Shown here in pieces: positions 55,966 through 64,000 of a DNA stretch of 64,000 nucleotides. The position numbers and the translations under genes were made by a program. Position 1 is the first letter of the stretch. The number at the start of each line of letters is the position of its first letter. The notes under the pieces are model-generated. The model did not search any database, was not told the origin of the DNA, and worked only from the letters and a program-made list of their open reading frames with translations. This DNA comes from Modicisalibacter sp033446685 (GTDB lineage: Bacteria; Pseudomonadota; Gammaproteobacteria; Pseudomonadales; Halomonadaceae): NCBI RefSeq assembly GCF_033446685.1, contig NZ_JAWQLY010000001.1, positions 186,001 through 250,000 on the forward strand. The letters run 5' to 3'.

Positions 55966-55997
55966 AAGCACAGGCCACCCGTGGGTGGCCTGTGCTT
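55966..55997 (-). terminator. Terminator of gor
   Basis: AAGCACAGGCCACCC, two-base loop, GGGTGGCCTGTGCTT, with five T on the minus strand. It follows the glutathione reductase gene. Confidence 0.88.
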
Positions 55998-56062
55998 GAA
56001 CATACGTCTTTAACCGGTTCTTTAGCCGACAGGCGCCTTCACACTTCGCGCCCGTCTTCGCA

Positions 56063-57424
56063 TCAGCGCCGGCTGGGGGTGCGCATGGTGACGAACTCCT
56101 CGGCGCCGGTCGGATGAATACCGACCGTGGCGTCGAAATCGGTCTTGCTCAATCCGGCGCGCACGGCGATGGCGATGCCTTGGATGACCTCGCCCGCTTC
56201 CTCGCCGACCATGTGCGCGCCCACGACACGGTCGCTGGTGTCGTCGACGACCAGTTTCATCAGGCAGCGCTCATCGCTTCCCGAGAGCGTGTGCTTCATG
56301 GGACGGAAGTCGGCGGTATAGATGCGTACCTCGTCGAACTCGGCGCGCGCCTCCTCCTCGCTGAGTCCCACGGTGCCGATGTTGGGGTGGCAGAACACCG
56401 CCGTGGCAATGTTGCGATAGTCCAGCGGTCCCGGCGGATTCGAGGTGAAATGGTGCTGAACCATGTGCATGGCCTCGGCCAGCGCCACGGGGGTCAGTTC
56501 GGGGCCACCGGTGACGTCGCCGAGCGCGAGTATCGAAGGAACCGACGTCTCGTAGCGTTCGTTGACCTTGAGCGTACCATCGGGGTTGAGGGCGACATCG
56601 AGTGCGTCCAGCCCCAGGCCGGCCAAATGCGGGCGGCGACCGGTCGCCGCGAGCACGGCGTCGACTTCCAGGGTCTCGCCGTTGGTCAGCGTCACCTGCA
56701 ACACCTCGCCCTGCTTCTCGATGGCCTCGATGGTGGTTTCGAAATGCAGGTTGACGCCCTTCTTGGCCATCTCGTCGCGGGTGAATTCGCGGACTTCATG
56801 ATCGAAGCCGCGCAGGAACAGCGCACCGCGATAGACCAGGTGCGATTCGCTGCCCAGGCCATTGAAGATGCTGGCGAACTCGACGGCGATGTAACCGCCG
56901 CCCAAGACCAGGAAACGCTTGGGAAATTCGTCGAGATCGAATACCCGGTTGGAATCGAGCACGTGCTCGTTGCCGGGAAAGTCGGGAATCCACGGCCAGC
57001 CGCCGACCGCAACCAGGATCTTCTCGGCACTCACCGTCTCGCCGTTGACCTCGACGCGGTGGCCGTCGACGACCTTGGCGCGTGCATTGATCAGCGTCAC
57101 TCCGGCGTTATCGAGCAGCCGGTTGTAGATGCCGTTGAGGCGCTTGATTTCGTCGATCTTGTTGTCACGCAGGGTGGCCCAATCGAAGCGCGGCGCCCCG
57201 GGCAATTGCCAACCGAAACCGGCACTGTCCTCGAAGGCTTCATGAAAGTGCGCGGCGTAAGAATAGAGCTTCTTGGGTACGCAACCCACGTTGACGCAGG
57301 TGCCCCCGAGATAGCGGTCCTCGGCGATGGCAACTCGGGCACCGGTCGCGGCGGCGGTACGTGCGGCACGTACGCCCCCCGAGCCGGCGCCGATGACGAA
57401 CAGATCGTAATCGAACTCAGCCAC
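56063..57424 (-). CDS. gor: Glutathione-disulfide reductase
   Basis: A 453-residue flavoprotein (E. coli Gor 450). FAD-binding GAGSGGVRAARTAA, redox-active cysteines C43 and C48 (GGTCVNVGCVPKK), NADPH-binding GGGYIAVEFASIF and C-terminal catalytic His in GIHPTGAEE. It regenerates GSH, supporting gloB above. The start is GTG 57424 (VAEFDYDLF), with AGGAGAGG six bases upstream; the open frame extending to 57661 has no similarity. Confidence 0.94.
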   Translation of the reverse strand: MAEFDYDLFVIGAGSGGVRAARTAAATGARVAIAEDRYLGGTCVNVGCVPKKLYSYAAHFHEAFEDSAGFGWQLPGAPRFDWATLRDNKIDEIKRLNGIYNRLLDNAGVTLINARAKVVDGHRVEVNGETVSAEKILVAVGGWPWIPDFPGNEHVLDSNRVFDLDEFPKRFLVLGGGYIAVEFASIFNGLGSESHLVYRGALFLRGFDHEVREFTRDEMAKKGVNLHFETTIEAIEKQGEVLQVTLTNGETLEVDAVLAATGRRPHLAGLGLDALDVALNPDGTLKVNERYETSVPSILALGDVTGGPELTPVALAEAMHMVQHHFTSNPPGPLDYRNIATAVFCHPNIGTVGLSEEEARAEFDEVRIYTADFRPMKHTLSGSDERCLMKLVVDDTSDRVVGAHMVGEEAGEVIQGIAIAVRAGLSKTDFDATVGIHPTGAEEFVTMRTPSRR

Positions 57425-57565
57425 TTGCTTCCTCTCCTGTTTACTTATTGGCGGCGATGATAACAGCCGTGTCGGCCTGCCGGGAGGCCCTTGCCATTGA
57501 CCCTCTCTATGTCGTTGATAAAGAATGCTAGTCGCCGAGCGGTCTGACCATAAGGAGTCCCCTAT

Positions 57566-58222
57566 ATGAAAACCGAAATGAAGCGTCTGCTGGAACGCAA
57601 CCGCGAGTGGGCAGAGAACGTGCGTCGCCAGGACCCGGATTTCTTCGCACGCCTGTCGCAACAGCAGAACCCGGACTATCTATGGATCGGCTGCTCGGAC
57701 AGCCGGGTCCCCGCCAACCAGATCATCGATCTCCCCCCCGGCGAAGTCTTCGTCCACCGTAACGTAGCCAACCTTCTCCAGCACAATGACATGAACGCCT
57801 TGTCGGTGGTCCAGTTCGCCGTCGACGTACTCGAGGTCAGGCATATCATGGTGGTCGGCCACTACGGTTGCGGCGGCGTCAAGGCGGCGATTACCGGCGG
57901 TGAATTCGGCATGGTCGACTATTGGCTGCACTCGATACGCGAGCTCTACAGCCGCCATCGCGACAACCTCAAGGAGCTGCCGCTCGATACCCAGGTCGAT
58001 CGCATGTGCGAGCTCAACGTTCGCGCCCAGGTCGCCAACCTGTGCCAGACCAAGATCATTCAGCGCGCCTGGCTGCGTGGCCAATCGCTCGCCGTTCATG
58101 GCTGGGTCTACGGTCTCAGCGATGGGCGCGTCACCGATCTCGAATGCACGATCGAGGGCCTCAACCAGGTCTCGCAACTATACCGGGTCGACCGCGTCGA
58201 GCCGGCGCCGTCGACTGACTGA
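57566..58222 (+). CDS. can: Beta-class carbonic anhydrase
   Basis: A 218-residue zinc enzyme (E. coli Can 220) interconverting CO2 and bicarbonate. Zinc ligands C43 (WIGCSDSRVP), H99 and C102 (GHYGCGG), with D45-R47 dyad. Supplies bicarbonate for carboxylases. Divergent from gor with 141 bp between; AAGGAG is 8 bp before the ATG. A terminator follows. Confidence 0.96.
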   Translation: MKTEMKRLLERNREWAENVRRQDPDFFARLSQQQNPDYLWIGCSDSRVPANQIIDLPPGEVFVHRNVANLLQHNDMNALSVVQFAVDVLEVRHIMVVGHYGCGGVKAAITGGEFGMVDYWLHSIRELYSRHRDNLKELPLDTQVDRMCELNVRAQVANLCQTKIIQRAWLRGQSLAVHGWVYGLSDGRVTDLECTIEGLNQVSQLYRVDRVEPAPSTD

Positions 58223-58285
58223 GCAGGCCATACTCAGGCGGACGCTAAAGCATCGCCGAGCGGGGTGGCGGGCAACATCGAACAT

Positions 58286-58314
58286 AGGCGCCATACGCGA
58301 CGCGTATGGCGCCT
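58286..58314 (+). terminator. Terminator of can
   Basis: AGGCGCCATACGCG/CGCGTATGGCGCCT, a 14-bp stem with a one-base centre, followed by GTCAGTTTTT. Confidence 0.85.
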
Positions 58315-58410
58315 GTCAGTTTTTCGATTGTCCCGCCCCGCCCCGCTCTCTATGGTGATACGGGGACCCAAGGGTCATACAACGAACAATCAACCATTTC
58401 GGGTTTTGAC

Positions 58411-60000
58411 ATGATTTTCAAGAAAACACTGCTTGCCACCCTGGTGGGTGCCTCGCTGAGCCTGCCCATGGCGGCAATCGCCCAAGACGTGACTGGTGAC
58501 GGCAAAGACGTCACATTGCGCGTCGCCTACGATGCCGATCCGGTGTCGCTGGACATTCACGAGCAGCTTTCCGGCGGCATGCTGCAACTCTCCCATCTGG
58601 TTTTCGATCCCCTGGTCCGCTGGACGCAGGATTTTGAATTCGAGCCGCGCCTGGCCACCGAATGGGAACAGCTCGACGACACCACGCTGCAGATCAAGCT
58701 TCGCGAAGGCGTCAAGTTCCATAGCGGCAACCCCTTCACCGCCAAGGATGTCGCCTGGACCGTCGAGCGCCTGAAGCGCAGTGCCGACTTCAAGGCGATC
58801 TTCGAGCCGATCGACAGCGTCGAAGTGGTCGACGAGCACACCGTCAAGTTCCACACCAAGAAGCCCTATCCGCTGCTGCTCAACCTCGCGACCTACATCT
58901 TCCCGATGGATAGCGAGTTTTATTCCGGCAAGACCGACAATGGCAAGGACAAGAGCGAGATCGTCAAGAACGGCAACTCCTTCGCCTCTCGCAACGTATC
59001 GGGCACCGGCCCCTACCAGGTCACCGAAAGGCAGCAGGGCGTCAAGATCGATTTCGAGCGCTTCGACGACTACTGGGATAAGCAGTCGCCGGGCAACGTC
59101 GATCACATCGTGATGACCCCGATCAGCGAGAACGCTACCCGCGTGGCCGCCCTGCTCTCCGGCGACGTCGACTTCATCGCCCCGGTGCCGCCCAACGATC
59201 TGGAGCGGGTCCGCGCGGCCGACGACGTCAAGCTGGTAACCATGTCGGGTACCCGCATCATCATGATGCAGATGAACCAGAAGCGCGTCGAAGCCTTCAA
59301 GGATCCCAAGGTCCGCCAGGCCTTCGCCTATGCCGTCAATCAGGAAGCGATCGCCGATCGCCTGATGAAAGGCTTCGCCACGCCGGCCGCGCAGCTCTCG
59401 CCGGAAGGCTACGACGGTCATAACCCGGATCTGAAGCCGCGTTACGACCTGGAGAAAGCCAAGCAGTTGATGAAGGAAGCCGGCTACGAGGACGGTTTCA
59501 GCATCACCATGATGGCGCCCAACAACCGCTACGTGAACGACGCGCAGATCGCTCAGGCCGTATCGGCCATGCTGGCGCGGATCAACGTCAAGGTGGATCT
59601 GAAGACGCTGCCCAAGGCGCAGTACTGGTCCGAGTTCGACGACCGTGCCGCGGATATGATGCTGATCGGCTGGCACGCCGACACCGAGGACTCGGCGAAC
59701 TTCTTCCAGTACCTGACCGAATGTCCCAACGCCGACACCGGCGCCGGCCAGTACAACTCCGGCAACTACTGCAACCCCGAACTCGACGAGAAGGTCGCCG
59801 AGGCCAACCTCGAGACCGATCGCGAGAAGCGCGCCAAGATGCTCCAGGCGGTGGAAAAGGGACTCTACGACGATGCCGCCTTTATCCCGCTGCACTGGCA
59901 GGATCTGGCCTGGGCCGCCGATACAAACGTTCAGATCGAACCGGTTCTCAACGTCATGAACTTCCCCTACCTGGGTGACGTGGTCGTCAAGCCGGAATAA
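58411..60000 (+). CDS. Peptide/dipeptide ABC transporter substrate-binding protein
   Basis: A 529-residue solute-binding family 5 protein. Signal peptide ends near MAAIAQDV; mature protein has VKFHSGNPFTAKDVAWTVERL and GTGPYQVTE. It is the ligand-capture subunit of the importer encoded downstream. The ligand (peptide, nickel or opine) cannot be fixed from sequence; Dpp/Gsi-like is the best guess. Starts at 58411 because upstream codons have no signal sequence. A 31-bp hairpin lies between it and the permease gene. Confidence 0.9.
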   Translation: MIFKKTLLATLVGASLSLPMAAIAQDVTGDGKDVTLRVAYDADPVSLDIHEQLSGGMLQLSHLVFDPLVRWTQDFEFEPRLATEWEQLDDTTLQIKLREGVKFHSGNPFTAKDVAWTVERLKRSADFKAIFEPIDSVEVVDEHTVKFHTKKPYPLLLNLATYIFPMDSEFYSGKTDNGKDKSEIVKNGNSFASRNVSGTGPYQVTERQQGVKIDFERFDDYWDKQSPGNVDHIVMTPISENATRVAALLSGDVDFIAPVPPNDLERVRAADDVKLVTMSGTRIIMMQMNQKRVEAFKDPKVRQAFAYAVNQEAIADRLMKGFATPAAQLSPEGYDGHNPDLKPRYDLEKAKQLMKEAGYEDGFSITMMAPNNRYVNDAQIAQAVSAMLARINVKVDLKTLPKAQYWSEFDDRAADMMLIGWHADTEDSANFFQYLTECPNADTGAGQYNSGNYCNPELDEKVAEANLETDREKRAKMLQAVEKGLYDDAAFIPLHWQDLAWAADTNVQIEPVLNVMNFPYLGDVVVKPE

Positions 60001-60013
60001 GCCGTACCCACCC

Positions 60014-60044
60014 GCCCCTCGCCGGTGCCAAGTCGGCGAGGGGC
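60014..60044 (+). terminator. Attenuator-type hairpin between binding protein and permease
   Basis: GCCCCTCGCCG (60014-60024) pairs with CGGCGAGGGGC (60034-60044), 11 bp, loop of nine, with no T-run. Typical position for partial termination so that more binding protein than permease is made. Confidence 0.6.
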
Positions 60045-60133
60045 AGCCGTTTCGAAACTCATGCCAAGGAAGCGCGTCCTGACGGTCGATGACCGCGCGG
60101 GCGCCTTTCGTCTGCCGACAGGACCCGCAATCC

Positions 60134-61180
60134 ATGATTGCCTTTCTGATCAAGCGCCTGTTTCACGCCTTCCTGGTGATGTTCATCATCAGCGTGATCA
60201 GCTTCGCCATCCAGGACAACCTCGGCGACCCCATCCAGCAGATGGTCGGTCAGTCGGTGCCCGAGAGTGAACGCGCCGAATTACGCGAGGAACTGGGCCT
60301 CAACGACCCGTTCATGGTGCAATACCTGCGCTTCGCCAAGAATGCCACGCACTTCGACTTCGGCTACTCCTACTTTTATGGCGAGCCGACCATCGACGTC
60401 GTTCTGCGCCACCTGCCGGCGACGCTTGAGCTGGTGTTCGCCACGACGCTGCTCATCATGCTGCTGTCGGTGCCGATCGGTGTCTACAGCGCCATCAAAC
60501 CACGCTCGCCGTTATCGCGGTTGTTCATGGGAATTTCGATCGTCGGCATTTCGATTCCGGTGTTCCTGACCGCCATCGTGCTGATCCAGATATTTGCCAT
60601 CGGCGTGCAGGTTACGCCCTTTCCAGCCGATACCGGTTGGGGCAGTTGGCTCAACGGTGTCCTGTCGACCGACGGTGGCATGCCCGCCTATGGGCGCGGC
60701 GACGTGGTTCACGTGATCGGCACCTGGAATACCAATTTCGCCTCGCTGGAGGGCTTGACCTATCTGGTATTGCCGGCGATATCGCTGGCCTCGATCATGC
60801 TGCCGCTGTTCATTCGCCTGATCCGTGCCGAAATGCTCGAGGTACTGCAGTCCGAGTACGTCAAGTTCGCCAAGGCCAAGGGCATCAGCATGCGCCGCAT
60901 CTACTTCCTGCATGCGTTGAAGAACACCATGCTGCCGGTGATCACCGTGGGCGGCGTGCAGATCGGTACGCTGGTCGCCTACACCATCCTCACCGAAACG
61001 GTCTTCCAATGGCCGGGTGTGGGGCTGATGTTCCTCGATGCCATCGAGCGCTCCGACATCCCGCTGATCGTCACCTACCTGATGATCGTCGGGCTGATTT
61101 TCGTGATCACCAATACGTTGGTCGACCTGATCTACGGCCTGGTCAATCCCACCGTGAAACTCACAGGGAAGCCCGCATGA
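60134..61180 (+). CDS. Peptide ABC transporter permease, DppB type
   Basis: A 348-residue permease starting MIAFLIKRLFHAFLVMF, with the usual DppB pattern of one N-terminal helix, periplasmic loop and five-helix core; the EAA segment reads EYVKFAKAKGISMRRIYFLH. Its last codon overlaps the next gene (ATGA at 61177-61180). Confidence 0.92.
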   Translation: MIAFLIKRLFHAFLVMFIISVISFAIQDNLGDPIQQMVGQSVPESERAELREELGLNDPFMVQYLRFAKNATHFDFGYSYFYGEPTIDVVLRHLPATLELVFATTLLIMLLSVPIGVYSAIKPRSPLSRLFMGISIVGISIPVFLTAIVLIQIFAIGVQVTPFPADTGWGSWLNGVLSTDGGMPAYGRGDVVHVIGTWNTNFASLEGLTYLVLPAISLASIMLPLFIRLIRAEMLEVLQSEYVKFAKAKGISMRRIYFLHALKNTMLPVITVGGVQIGTLVAYTILTETVFQWPGVGLMFLDAIERSDIPLIVTYLMIVGLIFVITNTLVDLIYGLVNPTVKLTGKPA

Positions 61181-62124
61181 CTACCGCCTCGACTTCGTCC
61201 CCGGCCCCCTCTCGCTGGGCGCGCTTTCGCAGTTCCTATCTGCTCTACAGTTTCAAGCGGGACTGGATCGCCCAGGTCTGCTTCGTCGTCTTCGTTCTGC
61301 TAGTGGCGGCAGCGATCCTGGCGCCGTGGCTTTCGCCGATGAACCCCTACGACCTGGCGCAGATCGACATTCTCGCCTCCGAGCTGCCACCGTTCTGGAT
61401 CGATGGCAGCGATCCCCAATACCTGCTGGGCACCGACGCCCAGGGCCGTGACCTGCTCTCGACGATCCTCTACGGTGCCCGCGTATCGCTGATCATCGGC
61501 TTCGGCGCGGTGATCATGCAGGCCCTGCTCGGAGTGACTTTCGGTCTGCTCGCGGGCTACCTCGGCGGACGCGTCGATGCCTTCCTAATGCGCATGGCCG
61601 ATATCCAGCTGTCGTTTTCCACGCTGATGGTGGCGATCATCGTCGGTGCGGTAATCAAGGCCAGTTTCGGCGGCGCCATCTACAGTGAGTACGCAGTGTT
61701 CATTCTGGTGTTGATCATCGGTCTCGCCGAATGGCCGCAATATGCGCGCACGGTACGCGCCTCGGTGCTCGCCGAGCGCAGCAAGGAGTACGTCGATGCC
61801 GCACGGGTGATGGGTTTTCGCGCCAAGCGCATCATGTTCCGGCACATCCTGCCCAATACCCTGTCGCCGATCTTCGTCATCTCGACCGTGCAGATCGCCA
61901 ACGCCATCATCTCGGAAGCCGCGCTGTCGTTCCTCGGCCTGGGCATGCCCGAAACCCAGCCGTCGCTGGGCTCGCTGATCAAGTCCGGCTTCGACTACCT
62001 GCAGTCGGGATCCTGGTGGATCACGCTGATACCCGGTGCCGTGCTGGTGGTGCTGGTGCTAGTGATCAACCTGCTCGGCGACTGGCTGCGCGACGTCATG
62101 AATCCGCGACTCTACAAGGGCTGA
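61177..62124 (+). CDS. Peptide ABC transporter permease, DppC type
   Basis: A 315-residue permease with an N-terminal helix, the periplasmic motif LLGTDAQGRDLLSTILYG and EAA loop KEYVDAARVMGFRAKRIMFR. Coupled by a 4-bp overlap to the upstream permease, with which it forms the channel. 4 bp before the ATPase gene. Confidence 0.92.
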   Translation: MTTASTSSPAPSRWARFRSSYLLYSFKRDWIAQVCFVVFVLLVAAAILAPWLSPMNPYDLAQIDILASELPPFWIDGSDPQYLLGTDAQGRDLLSTILYGARVSLIIGFGAVIMQALLGVTFGLLAGYLGGRVDAFLMRMADIQLSFSTLMVAIIVGAVIKASFGGAIYSEYAVFILVLIIGLAEWPQYARTVRASVLAERSKEYVDAARVMGFRAKRIMFRHILPNTLSPIFVISTVQIANAIISEAALSFLGLGMPETQPSLGSLIKSGFDYLQSGSWWITLIPGAVLVVLVLVINLLGDWLRDVMNPRLYKG

Positions 62125-62128
62125 TCGC

Positions 62129-63174
62129 ATGGCTTTACTCGAAGTTTCCAATCTCGATGTGCGCTTCGCCCTGCGCCAGGGCGAAGTCAAGGCACTACGC
62201 GGCGTCAGCTTCTCGCTGGATCGCGGTGAGCGCCTGGGGATCGTCGGCGAGTCCGGCGCCGGCAAGTCGGTGGCCGCGTTCACCATTCTCAACCTGATCG
62301 CCAAGCCGGGCTACATCGCCGGCGGCAGCATCCGTTTCGACGGTCGCGAGCTGACCACCATGAAGCCGCGGCAGCTGCAGCAGGTTCGCGGCAATCAGAT
62401 CTCGATGATCTTCCAGGATCCGATGATGACGCTCAATCCGGTGCTGACCATCGGCGAGCAGATGATCGAATGCCTCAAGGCCCACCGCCGCATCCGCAGT
62501 CGCGATGCCCGCGAGATCGCGCTCAACAAGCTGCGCCAGGTCTACATTCCCTCGCCGGAGCGGCGTCTGGACCAGTACCCGCACGAGCTTTCCGGCGGCA
62601 TGCGGCAACGCATCATCATCGCCATCGCCCTGCTGCTCGATCCCGACGTGATCGTTGCCGACGAGCCGACCACCGCACTCGACGTGACCATCCAGGCGGA
62701 GATCATGGAACTGCTGCTGGAATTGTGCGAGAAGCACAACGTGGCGCTGATCCTGATCACCCACGACCTGGGCGTGGTCAGCCAGGTCACCCAGCGCACG
62801 CTGGTGATGTACGCCGGCCGAGTGATCGAGCAGGGGCCGACCCGCGAGATCATCAACGACGCGCAGCACCCCTACACCCAGGGGCTGATCAATGCCCTGC
62901 CGCAGATGGCCACCCCCGGGCAGCGGCTCAACCAGATCCCCGGCTCGATGCCCAGCCTGGCCAATACCCCGCCCGGCTGCGCCTTTCACCCGCGCTGCAG
63001 CTTTTCGGTCGACGCCAGCGGCGAACGCCGGCGCGATTGTCGCGAGGTGATCCCGGCGTTCGTGCGGTCGGGCAATTGTGACGTCGCCTGCCACATGGTG
63101 CGTGAACTGGTCGAGCCGCGTCCGGCTGAGCGTGACGCGAGCGAAAACGGCCCCAGCGAACAACGGGAGGCCCT

Positions 63175-63178
<4 letters not shown>
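62129..63178 (+). CDS. Peptide ABC transporter ATP-binding protein, DppD type
   Basis: A 349-residue ATPase with Walker A GESGAGKSVA, Walker B VIVADEPTTALD, signature LSGGMRQR and a C-terminal oligopeptide-transporter domain (oligo_HPY) with PGSMPSLANTPPGCAFHPRC containing cysteines that may hold an Fe-S centre. Coupled by ATGA to the following ATPase. Confidence 0.93.

Positions 63179-64000
<822 letters not shown>

Larger units (their letters stand above)
55750..56062. other. 313-bp region between ectA and gor
   Basis: No gene seen. It contains the ect promoter and the gor terminator hairpin, with AT-rich sequence between 55800 and 55900. Confidence 0.6.

Noticed and set aside
56114..57460. 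448-codon plus-strand frame over gor
   Set aside because: Antisense shadow of glutathione reductase; extends over its start and promoter.
58390..60153. Long antisense open frame (587 codons) over the peptide-binding protein gene
   Set aside because: Its codon pattern is the mirror of a strongly biased GC-rich gene, it has no recognisable domain, and the sense gene has a signal peptide and conserved motifs.

Overview
The window looks like the chromosome of a halophilic gammaproteobacterium of the Halomonadaceae (Halomonas sensu lato). It is GC-rich, encodes ectoine synthesis (ectA-ectB-ectC) and a ProVWX glycine betaine importer, and has gammaproteobacterial gene orders such as gloB/mltD divergent from yafS-rnhA-dnaQ, yccA-tusDCBE, and arsC-wrbA. 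EctA is 192 aa and EctB 421 aa, lengths I recall for Halomonas elongata. Most of the window is dense core genome; ribosome binding sites and ATGA/TGATG overlaps define operons.

Layout. 1-6 kb: tail of an HhH-GPD protein, then the microcin C/peptide importer operon yejABEF (minus strand). 6-13 kb: mltD and gloB (minus) divergent from yafS-like, rnhA, dnaQ, nudC, yhhQ (with a possible preQ1-type leader) and a ybfF-like esterase. 12.7-16 kb: an orphan NMT1/THI5-like binding protein, a CvrA K+/H+ antiporter and a small Cas2/SinR-like protein beside an AT-rich gap. 16.6-21.2 kb: tRNA-Ser(UGA), CsbD-like and unknown small proteins, a PPP-type phosphatase, YccA, TusDCBE and AcpH. 21.2-25 kb: moeA, moaB, DUF1244, an XRE-cupin regulator and an HDAC-like deacetylase. 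25-32 kb: a Pat-like acyl-CoA synthetase/GNAT protein, proVWX and pdxH. 32-39.7 kb: a polytopic membrane protein, DUF2069, wrbA, arsC, a GGCT protein, smrA, a DUF934-sulfite reductase pair and a MATE exporter. 39.7-47 kb: metH, nfuA, a KfrA-like coiled-coil protein divergent from a tyrosine recombinase, and sufE. 47-53 kb: yidD, hisI, zur and an RND efflux pair. 53-58 kb: ectABC, gor and can. 58-64 kb: a Dpp/Opp-type peptide importer operon that runs off the right end.

Themes. Osmoadaptation is covered by ectABC (synthesis), proVWX (uptake) and CvrA (K+/H+). Sulfur and Fe-S metabolism is covered by tusDCBE, sulfite reductase, metH, sufE and nfuA. Two complete peptide ABC importers flank the window. 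The most unusual places are the KfrA-like/recombinase pair with its palindrome-rich AT-rich intergenic region, the lysine acetyltransferase/deacetylase divergent pair, and the small Cas2/SinR-like gene in an AT-rich pocket 3' of tRNA-Ser. No CRISPR array, rRNA operon, complete insertion sequence or prophage was seen.
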